Assembly: GCA_018389105.1 (NCBI GenBank)
Contig: JACATO010000647.1
Coordinates: 111,001 to 175,000, forward strand
Source: Nautilus pompilius
Lineage: Eukaryota; Mollusca; Cephalopoda; Nautilida; Nautilidae
Direction: 5' to 3'
DNA length: 64,000 nucleotides
This document shows positions 59,101 through 64,000 of this stretch, in pieces (position 1 is the first letter of the stretch; each line of letters begins with the position of its first letter). The translations under genes were made by a program, and so were the position numbers. The notes under the pieces are model-generated. The model was not told the DNA's origin. It saw only the letters and a program-made list of their open reading frames with translations, and ran no database searches.

Positions 59101-59464
59101 GGAAGCCCGGCTGGTAGTAGAAGTCGACACTGCTGTTCAGCTTCTGGTAGATGAAGCTGAAGTAAAAGGCGCGGTTCAGGGCCAGGTTGTGCATGTGCAG
59201 CAGGTTGGATCTGTTAGAGTACATCACCGTGCTGCGTAACAGGTTGTACCGCGGCAGCTGGGAGATGATCCCGTTCTCGTTTATCGTCAACTGGCTCTTG
59301 GGCTTCGATCTGCAGTTGTGGGCCGTGACCGAGTCGAATTTGTCCATGATCCGGTCGAAGTTGTCGTACTTCATCCAGCGGAAGGGCTTGGCGTAGGTGA
59401 GGCAGGCCGAGAAGACCCCGACACAGGCCGCCACCAAGACGATACACCTTGATGCGGGCGGCAT
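29994..59464 (-). CDS. Double-Cache, GPR158/GPR179-ectodomain-like protein lacking the seven-helix domain (seven coding exons)
   Basis: Exons 59464-58521, 39930-39804, 39219-39054, 37820-36758, 34010-33893, 31003-30849 and 30102-29994 join in frame to 893 residues. Order: signal peptide 1-25; Cache-like domain 1 (about 40-310, eight N-glycan sequons); six-Cys box 1 (Cys 334, 352, 358, 373, 375, 408); basic linker 414-533 with R-X-K/R-R sites ending at 431, 474, 494 and 508; Cache-like domain 2 (about 534-760); six-Cys box 2 (784, 800, 807, 822, 824, 864); hydrophobic tail 874-886. Boxes such as FKGVVTVDVDLDYLDIKQC and RGGYKCEC align with human GPR158 FRGVMKVDINLQKVDIDQC and LGAYECIC (from memory). 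GPR158 is a glycine-sensing receptor whose Cache domain binds ligand; here no seven-helix exons follow. It should be secreted or surface-anchored. It could also be two genes; matching phases and the lack of a stop after box 1 favour one. Confidence 0.78.
30103..30848 (-). other. Cache gene intron 6
   Basis: AT-rich, with a short CT run near 30298-30318. I see nothing else. Confidence 0.7.
30849..31003 (-). CDS. Cache gene exon 6: second part of cysteine box 2
   Basis: Acceptor GATTTATTTTAG, 155 bases, donor GTAAAA. Encodes CVHIPGLRFMRGGYKCECKQ through EYRKFMINQEN with two bases over. Closest GPR158 stretch: CMPIKGLGFVLGAYECICK (from memory). Paralogous to exon 3. Confidence 0.85.
31974..32060 (+). 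repeat. Possible interspersed repeat, copy B
   Basis: Partner of 26377-26455 (AGCTCTCCTGTCA block followed by ATTTGGCAT-like sequence). Weak, judged by eye. Confidence 0.35.
32524..32580. repeat. Compact inverted repeat (hairpin)
   Basis: Left arm TTTGGCACCGGAAAATAATC and right arm GTGATTATTCCGCCAGTGCC are nearly complementary, with a loop of about 10 bases. The stem has two uninterrupted blocks (TTGGCAC and ATAATCAC) around a mismatched centre. Confidence 0.6.
33893..34010 (-). CDS. Cache gene exon 5: first part of cysteine box 2
   Basis: Acceptor TTTAATTGCAG, 118 bases, donor GTAAGT. Encodes GVVTVDVDLDYLDIKQCPSK through AKCDFESTY. Phase 2 in and 0 out, as in exon 2, with which it is clearly paralogous (VVxMD/VVTVD, LD/FE, I(D/K)xxxC). 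Confidence 0.85.
34011..36757 (-). other. Cache gene intron 4
   Basis: The left part is AT-rich with a CA repeat at 34979-35007. From about 35560 to 36700 the base composition changes: CpG dinucleotides are common, with a G-run at 35709-35722 and CCCCA repeats near 36152-36172. Open frames of 170-180 codons there look random. I see no exon; an internal promoter or enhancer is possible. Confidence 0.55.
34979..35007 (+). repeat. CA microsatellite
   Basis: Uninterrupted CA dinucleotides followed by CT and more CA. Confidence 0.95.
36758..37820 (-). CDS. Cache gene exon 4: furin-site linker and Cache-like domain 2
   Basis: Acceptor CTTCTTTTTTTTTCAG, 1063 bases (353 codons plus two bases at each end), donor GTAAGT. 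Residues 414-533 are a Lys/Arg/Pro-rich linker with KRKKR, SRKRR, SRKKR and SRKKR. Two of these are followed by FVP. Cache-like domain 2 follows from Cys534: an N-terminal helix ALRLAHFLSDFLQNVDEYE, a middle VMSDFKIRGSGVFFDRY, and an end RPRFKCDKMVDAWVVTYVV with Cys739. The frame continues above the acceptor to a non-ATG-supported upstream Met, but the strong T-tract acceptor and phase fit make this an internal exon. Confidence 0.86.
37821..39053 (-). other. Cache gene intron 3
   Basis: 1.2 kb. Its main content is the 26-27-base minisatellite at 38555-38824. The rest shows no exon: this is where a stop or anchor for a one-domain product would be expected if the two halves were separate genes, and no spliced candidate is seen. 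Confidence 0.65.
38555..38824 (+). repeat. Minisatellite A, 26-27-base units with CRE palindromes
   Basis: Ten tandem units starting TAGATGAAGCT or TAGATGAGGCG. Three unit types occur in the order a-b-b-b-b-c-a-b'-b-c, so there is a higher-order repeat. Five b units carry TGACGTCA; b' has GGCGTCA. Confidence 0.93.
39054..39219 (-). CDS. Cache gene exon 3: second part of cysteine box 1
   Basis: Acceptor CTGCCCTCTAG, 166 bases, donor GTAAGT. Encodes CEPLHGWGFRRGGYQCTCKP through YRNSFDCYPVD with one base over. The C-x14-C-x-C spacing matches GPR158. Its final T joins TT of the next exon to make Phe413. Reading past the donor gives a further 40 codons, with a hydrophobic start, to a stop at 38935. 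Confidence 0.83.
39220..39803 (-). other. Cache gene intron 2
   Basis: 584 bases with a CA repeat at 39326-39357. I see nothing else. Confidence 0.75.
39326..39357 (+). repeat. CA microsatellite
   Basis: CA dinucleotide run ending in GAGAGAG. Open frames crossing it are artefacts. Confidence 0.95.
39804..39930 (-). CDS. Cache gene exon 2: first part of cysteine box 1
   Basis: Acceptor TTTAACTTCAG, 127 bases, donor GTGAGT. Encodes KFVAVVSMDLEFERIDFNPC through ARCKPSTL. Phase 2 in, phase 0 out, the same as exon 5. Equivalent to the FRGVMKVDINLQKVDIDQC strand of GPR158. Confidence 0.85.
41020..41043 (+). repeat. CGTTT pentanucleotide repeat
   Basis: About five tandem GTTTC units. Confidence 0.8.
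42027..42072 (+). repeat. CA microsatellite
   Basis: Nearly pure CA dinucleotides followed by ATAATATA. Confidence 0.95.
42351..42463 (+). repeat. CT microsatellite
   Basis: Over 100 bases of CT with rare TCC interruptions; a pure pyrimidine strand. Confidence 0.95.
43685..43720 (+). repeat. GT microsatellite
   Basis: Uninterrupted GT dinucleotides. Confidence 0.95.
46192..46260 (+). repeat. GA-rich tract bordering minisatellite B
   Basis: Purine tract of GA dinucleotides with GGG interruptions, merging into the CRE-bearing units. Confidence 0.9.
46261..46790 (+). repeat. Minisatellite B, GAGATATATGACGTCAGTAC units
   Basis: Irregular tandem units of about 22-45 bases built from GAGATATATGACGTCA, GTACAGAGA or GTATACAGAGA, and ATGGAGAGA. 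I count about fifteen exact TGACGTCA octamers and three one-base variants. It ends in a pure GA run (46749-46785). Confidence 0.93.
46857..46954. repeat. Foldback with 25-base arms (MITE-like)
   Basis: Left arm ATGTACTGGAGACGTTCAAC and, at the other end read backwards, ATGTACTAGAGACGTTCAAC, continuing ACTAAAAC / ACTGAAAAC. About 45 bases lie between the arms. No clear target duplication was found. Confidence 0.6.
48943..49110 (+). repeat. Three tandem units with YY1-type sites
   Basis: Units of about 54-59 bases, each with ATTTAGACTTG, GAGATTAC (or GCGATTAC) and a GCCGCC(A/G)TT(T/C)TGTTTTG block. GCCGCCATTTTG is the reverse of the YY1 consensus AAAATGGCGGC. Confidence 0.75.
50108..50173 (+). 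repeat. AAT microsatellite
   Basis: AAT trinucleotides with two frame slips. A minus-strand Tyr-run frame over it is an artefact. Confidence 0.95.
52346..52355 (+). promoter_or_regulatory. Isolated YY1-type site
   Basis: AAGATGGCGG within intron 1, with no other promoter signal close by. Confidence 0.3.
52990..53905 (+). repeat. Minisatellite C, CRE-bearing units with a larger duplication
   Basis: Tandem units mixing GGAAATGACGTCAATATAGAG, AGCTATGACGTCACA and GGGAGATAAGTCACACAG. I count about sixteen exact TGACGTCA octamers. The block from about 53165 recurs almost unchanged from about 53445, an offset near 279 bases. Confidence 0.9.
54580..55600 (+). repeat. GA-rich minisatellite with 66-base units
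   Basis: Units of AATGATTGGGAGGAAGGGAA then AGAGGAGAAATGATGGGAGA and GAGAAAGAAGGAATGATGAG. The 66-base period is a multiple of three, which keeps long frames open on both strands (292 codons minus, 156 plus). These are not genes. Confidence 0.92.
56894..57373 (-). CDS. Hypothetical 159-residue frame in intron 1
   Basis: ATG at 57373-57371 (MFGGRLSGVEELRFDAKLIS at the start), no homology recognised. The first half is Gly/Ser/Trp-rich; the second half has two hydrophobic stretches (CLLFFFFILLRC and LALRVLLFCSF). It begins about 110 bases from a promoter-like ETS/CRE cluster on the same side. It may be a chance frame: no splice or conservation evidence supports it. Confidence 0.15.
   Translation of the reverse strand: MFGGRLSGVEELRFDAKLISQRRSWLGGQFFDHNSPPTLWATWYLRHTSSVQTGGLAGVKSYRGGGCVVSGGLQWLSGWVRERSTIVRNKSRVAGKISRELPRLCLLFFFFILLRCTFLLKEDNGHLFVELFYSHEISIHSDWIYLALRVLLFCSFSRL
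57460..57492. promoter_or_regulatory. ETS plus CRE cluster, possible internal promoter
   Basis: ACTTCCG (an ETS core on the minus strand) followed 13 bases later by TGATGACGTCACGCG, with a full CRE at 57481-57488. Flanked by GCGCGCCC and other CpG-rich sequence. This pairing is typical of CpG promoters. Confidence 0.45.
58240..58383 (+). repeat. CT microsatellite near the exon 1 donor
   Basis: About 140 bases of CT with occasional CCTC, 140 bases inside intron 1 from the exon 1 donor. The exon 1 frame runs into it as a shadow (Arg/Glu repeats). Confidence 0.93.
58521..59464 (-). CDS. Cache gene exon 1: signal peptide and Cache-like domain 1
   Basis: ATG at 59464-59462, 314 codons and two spare bases, donor GTACGT. 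MPPASRCIVLVAACVGVFSA begins a signal peptide with a likely cut after Ala25. The domain has Cys51 and Cys284 as a probable disulfide (the pair recurs in domain 2) and ends near KPYFDCGRSNKWIVS, the family's C-terminal Cache strand. Sequons lie at Asn84, 110, 140, 149, 162, 190, 244 and 307. The frame is open above the ATG but has no other ATG there, so this start is chosen. Beyond the donor the frame runs on into intronic CT repeats. Confidence 0.88.
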
Positions 59465-60552
59465 TCCTCCTGAAGCCTCCTCCGATTGGTCACCGTGCCG
59501 AACACAAGCGCGCGCGACAACTTCCCCCAAATGTCGTCGTTGGTATTATATTTTTTTTTCCTCTCTCTCTACTCGCGCACAAAAACACGTCCAACCGATT
59601 CAAAATGGCGGATCCTCTCTGTCACCTATTTTAAATGAGGCAAACAAATAGCTTTGTATTCGTTACGAGGCCGACGACGCACAGGTAGAGGAAAAACAAA
59701 CAACAACAACAACAACAACAAAAAAAAAAACGCTACAAGTGTCGTCCACCTCTTCCGTGTGTTTTTTTCCCTCTCCCTCCTCCTTCCTTTCTTATCTCCC
59801 CACGTGGTGGTTTCCTCCTTCAGTTCCGCTGATCCGAAAGGCGAAACGCTTAATCACCGACCGATGGCGACATTATCCGTCGGACTGATTCAATCAAGTT
59901 TGTCCAGGTGCATCAGGAAATCTCTAACCGAGTCAGGTAGACGGCGATCACAAGCGCCCATACTTGTCGGTAGGCGGCGCTGCTGCCTTTTTGTCACTAT
60001 TCTTAGCGACGGATAATAACTAGGACAAGAATGCTTCCTATCGCGGACAGAGGGAAAGAAAGAGGGAGAGAGGGAGGAGGGGGAGAGAGAGAGAAGAAGA
60101 AGAAAAAAAAAGGAAAACAACAAAAAACCCCCAGGCTATAATTACCACCATAGTTCTTTTCAATTCAGCCTGCTCAGGTATCCCCCTCCATTGTTTTTGT
60201 TTGGTTTCCCCTCTCTTCTCCTCCTCCTCCTTTCCTCCCTCCTCCCTCCTTCCGCGTTTTACAGGTGTGCCAAACCAGGAAAAATGTCGTGTTTAGATAC
60301 CCCGAATGATCGATACCTGCGTGTCCCGATGTATTTATTGTTACAGTTCTAGGCGGCAGTTTTCAGAGGGATCGATTCAGTCCCCGGAGAGCGTCTTGTC
60401 TTTTTTTTTTTTTACGCCTGAATGTTTCCGGTCGTCACGGGCCCAGAATAACTGACGCAAGGGGAGGGAAGCGCCGTGCGTCGTAGCTACAGGTAGTAAG
60501 TGTAGCAGCCCCGCGCAACGGCTACCCACCGGTCGTGCTCATGTGCGTGCGA
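59465..60552 (-). promoter_or_regulatory. Upstream flank and probable promoter of the Cache gene
   Basis: CpG-rich sequence around the start codon continues to about 60050. It has a YY1-type site AAAATGGCGG at 59602-59611, about 140 bases above the ATG, a CACGTG box near 59800, and CT/GA tracts. There is no clear TATA box. A plus-strand frame at 59654-60016 is not recognised and is probably chance. Confidence 0.5.
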
Positions 60553-60924
60553 AGAGAGAGAGAGAGAGAGAGAGAGAGAATGGCGGAGGAGCGTGGATAT
60601 GAGAGAGTAGGGAGAGGAGAGAGAGGATGGCGGAGGAGCGTGGATATGGAGAGAGTAGGGGAGAGAGAGAGAGAGAGAAAGAGGATGGCGGAGGAGCGTG
60701 GATATGAGAGAGTAGGGGGAGAGAGAGAGAGAGGATGGTGGAGGAGCGTGGATATGAGAGAGTAGGGAGAGAGAGAGAGAGGATGGCGAGGAGCGTGGAT
60801 ATGAGAGAGTTATGGAGAGAGAGAGAGAGAGAAAGAGATGGCGGAGGAGCGTGGATATGAGAGAGTAGGGAGAGATAGAGAGAAGAGATGGCGGAGGAGC
60901 GTGGATATGAGAGAGTAATGGGGG

Positions 60925-60979
<55 letters not shown>

Positions 60980-61168
60980 GGGAGAGAGAGAGAGAGAGGG
61001 GAGAGAGAGATGATGGGAGAGAGAAGAGGATGGCGGAGGAGCGTGGATATGAGAGAGTAAGGGAGAGAGAGAGAGCGAGGATGGCGGAGGAGCGTGGATA
61101 TGAGAGAGTAGGGAGAGAGAGAGAGCGAGGATGGCGGAGGAGCGTGGATATGAGAGAGTAGGGAGAGC

Positions 61169-61204
<36 letters not shown>

Positions 61205-61335
61205 GAGAGAGAGAGAAGATAGGAGAGAGACGGAGGAGAGGGAAGAGGGGGAGAGAGAGAAAGGAGAGAGAGAGGGGGGAGGGAGAGAGAGAGAGGATGG
61301 CGGAGGAGCGTGGAGATGAGAGAGTAGGGAGCGAG

Positions 61336-61381
<46 letters not shown>

Positions 61382-61397
61382 GAGAGAGAGAGAACCG
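60553..61397 (+). repeat. GA minisatellite with ATGGCGGAGGAGCGTGG units
   Basis: About eleven copies of ATGGCGGAGGAGCGTGGATA followed by TGAGAGAGTA and variable GA, mostly at 47-52-base spacing. Two copies are altered (ATGGTGG, ATGGCGAGG), and one near 61297 has GTGGAGATG. Pure GA runs separate two sub-blocks. The long Ser/Leu-rich minus-strand frames over it are artefacts. Confidence 0.93.
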
Positions 61398-61866
61398 CGT
61401 TCAAAATCGACAGCTGGATTTAAACTAAGAGAGCGGAAAAGGGGGACAAAAAGTCCACCCCGCGCCTCCTCTCCACCAGTTGGCGGTACCCGTTTACTAA
61501 CGTTTATGGCATTAAGCCACCCACCCATCCCCCCTGGATCTGCACACGTATATATATATATAACGAATGTTTTCACACGTATTCCTTTTATTCACGAGTT
61601 TGCAATTAAAGTTACTTTTTTAAAAAAAAAAGAGAAGAAAGAAGCATTTTTCTTATCCTCGGTTGATAACTAGTAATATTTCAAAGGAGGTTGATGGCTT
61701 AGTTAGGACTTTTTTTCATCGAGTTAATAACAGCTGAAGTAACTAGTGAACAAACTTACGCTCCGCAACCTTTCCCTGTCTCCATCATCATCAGAGCCCG
61801 GAACGGAAACGAAATGTTTTAAAGCCGAGATATTTCCGCAGTAAGTGTTCGACCTATTGGCCGCTA

Positions 61867-61897
<31 letters not shown>

Positions 61898-64000
61898 GGA
61901 ACTTGGAAAAGACAGATCTCAGACCTTTGGGTTCATTAATTAATTCTGTTGCTACTAATAAGGGTGATGGGGGGGGGAGGAAATACCTGCATTGACCATC
62001 TGCCTTCTGTAAATAACACACTCCTAATATCTTCGTTCTCAGCATCCTGGATTTTTGTTCCGTTTGTACGATCACCGTTTGTTCGTTGTTAACTATGCTT
62101 CTGTTGAATACCGTTCTCTCCCTCATCTTCCGTTGATGCCGAAATTAGGGGGGAAAGCAGAATCACCAGATGATGTATTGACATCGGTATTTGCTATAGT
62201 TTTATAAACACGGGGCATAGGTGTTCGGGCAGCCGTATCAGTGCGACGACAAGAGAATGAGAAACGAGATCTAAACGCTTTCTAGATTTCAGAACTGTTT
62301 AACGAGTGACGGATAGGATAATCATGCTAGCTGGGGGGGGGTTGTTTGTTTGTTTGTTTTTAAATTCTATTTTACATAATCAAATGTATTTATCTGACTG
62401 CCAGACTCTATTTGTAAAGTAACCCGCGTGTCGCGAGATGCTCATGTTATTTACTTCCGAAAACCCACCACGTGACCTGAATTTCCGTCGCGAGGCATGC
62501 TGGGTGGTCCGCAGGAACCACGGCTTTTTTTAAAAATACCGTCAAATAAAGTCTTCCAACTGATGAGCAAAGGATGCTGGGAAAAAAATTTTTTTAAAAA
62601 AGATAGAAGTTTTTGTTTTTTTTTAAAAAAAAGGGATTGAGAGAGAGAAGAAAGCAGTGTAGGCGGGATAATAAAAGTGGGGAAATCAAAATTTAACAAG
62701 TGATTGAGATCTGTATTTCAAATTTAAGCCAAAAATAAATACAATGAAAAAACAATTATATATATATATATAATATCTAACATACAACGAGATAAATTGC
62801 AAACAAAGTAGCAGAAGCCATTTTGGTTAGGAAAATATGTAATACATGAGTGTTATAGATACGTTACTGTTTTGGAAATTTGACAAATCCTAGTTATGTT
62901 CCAGCTTTTTATGAACTCTTCATTCAAGACAAAAATTGCCAAATTGCAGCACCATTTTCTTTTCTTTTTTTTTTTTGTTATTAGAAACAGTACAAAGAAC
63001 GAACGAGCATCATCATCATGGCAGCTATAGAGATTCGTTTGATTTACCATCCAGATAATTAAGGTCCGTCTATACTGTTTGAGCTCCCACTCCCACCCTC
63101 CTCACAAACAGTAACTTACACACACACACACAAAACCTCGTGGAGTCAATTTTACTACAAGGTGAAATCTTGGCTACATTTCTACATCGTTAAAAGGGAA
63201 TCTTCTTCCCGTCCACCGACCAAAAACAACAACAACAAAAAAAAACTTTTTTTTTTCAATTAACATCAGTTAATTTTTTTTTTTTTGGCCGGGTTCTTTT
63301 TCAAAAAAACACAAACGCGAATAGCTGATCTTATCAGTTTTTATTTCTTGACAACCGCTGGCTTCGCATGTAAATTTGCAATGTTGTTTGCCACCGGTGA
63401 TGACCCACCAGACCATGACGCTCTCGCAGCAGCGCGAACCCCTTCCACGCGGCGAAGCACCTTATCCCTTCTTCTCAAATTCAAGTAACCCTGCACGCCA
63501 TCCATTTTCGTTTTTTTATTATTATTATTTTAAGTAAACTCCCTTACTGGTCGGTTTATTTGGAAAGAAGGACGACGAAGAAGAATAAAATGGTTTCGTG
63601 ATCGGCTTGACTCGTCGATACTTCCTACGTGTTCATATCCGTCGTGGAGGCTAATTTTCTGCGTAGTTTGGTGCCGATAGACAGCAATTCGTCAGCATTA
63701 TACCCACCTCCTCCCACCCAACCCCTGGCCACATTCCCCCCAACTAAGTATTCCTGAAGGGAACATGTTCTCAAAATTTTAAAGCATATTCTGCAGTAAC
63801 TTTTGCTGAGAGATTTGGCAGCACTCGAAATGGAACACACGAACACACAGTTGCTCGTTTCGTCTCTCCAGAACTTCGGTATAAACAAACAGCTGGTCAA
63901 CAAAAATTTCCAGGAAAATGAGATCAGTTAGCAGACGACAATTTTTACTTGCTGATTGATGTATTACTTTTGGACAAACCTTGGTCCGGAAATAAGAAAG
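61398..64000. other. Right flank, no gene recognised
   Basis: Mixed AT-rich DNA with a T run at 61869-61893, a TA run near 62757-62772 and a CA run near 63117-63131. Frames of 65-92 codons at 61893-62126, 63285-63488 and 63625-63903 match nothing I know. A CpG-bearing patch at 62440-62530 contains CACGTGACC and GGCATGCTGGG. Confidence 0.55.
62469..62505. promoter_or_regulatory. Promoter-like patch with E-box and GGCATGCTGGG
   Basis: CCACGTGACC (USF/E-box type) is followed by GAGGCATGCTGGG, which resembles part of the ZNF143/SBS promoter motif on the reverse strand. No gene start was identified beside it. Confidence 0.3.

Noticed and set aside
58649-59239. A 196-codon plus-strand frame opposite Cache gene exon 1
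   Set aside because: Shadow frame caused by GC-rich third positions of the real exon; Val/Arg/Gly-rich and without homology.
60487-61576. Frames of 305 and 345 codons on the minus strand, rich in Ser and Leu
   Set aside because: They read the CT strand of a minisatellite; no splice sites or domain support them.

Overview
The window looks like metazoan nuclear DNA: AT-rich, with large introns, GT-AG splice sites, GA/CT, CA and AAT microsatellites, and decayed Tigger/pogo and Tc1-like transposons. A mollusc or other lophotrochozoan is my best guess, but no sequence here fixes the taxon. Every exon join below was read from splice signals, codon phase and remembered family sequences; no RNA evidence was available.

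Layout. (1) 1-13573, minus strand: SNIP1, an FHA-domain nuclear protein, in two coding exons split by a 10.9-kb intron that holds a decayed Tigger transposon. (2) 13574-13964: a GC-rich divergent promoter. (3) 13965-23426, plus strand: BLOC1S3, a subunit of the BLOC-1 trafficking complex, in six coding exons including a 20-base micro-exon. Two Tc1-like relics lie in and beyond it. (4) 23427-29993: intergenic DNA with old repeats. (5) 29994-59464, minus strand: one long gene of seven coding exons (893 codons after joining) related to the extracellular part of GPR158/GPR179, the metabotropic glycine receptor family. (6) 59465-64000: the upstream flank of that gene, with a large GA-rich minisatellite.

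The main discovery candidate is the third gene. Its predicted product has a signal peptide, a Cache-like domain, a six-cysteine box, a basic linker with four furin-type sites, then a second Cache-like domain and a second six-cysteine box. It ends in a short hydrophobic tail and a stop codon where the family normally has seven membrane helices. The two halves share the same intron phases (2 then 0) and the same cysteine spacing, so they look like an ancient internal duplication. Its introns also contain three unrelated minisatellites that together carry about 36 copies of the CRE palindrome TGACGTCA.

SNIP1 and BLOC1S3 are ordinary conserved genes that probably share a promoter. I see no functional link between them and the receptor-like gene. 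No tRNA, rRNA, CRISPR array or intact mobile element was recognised.
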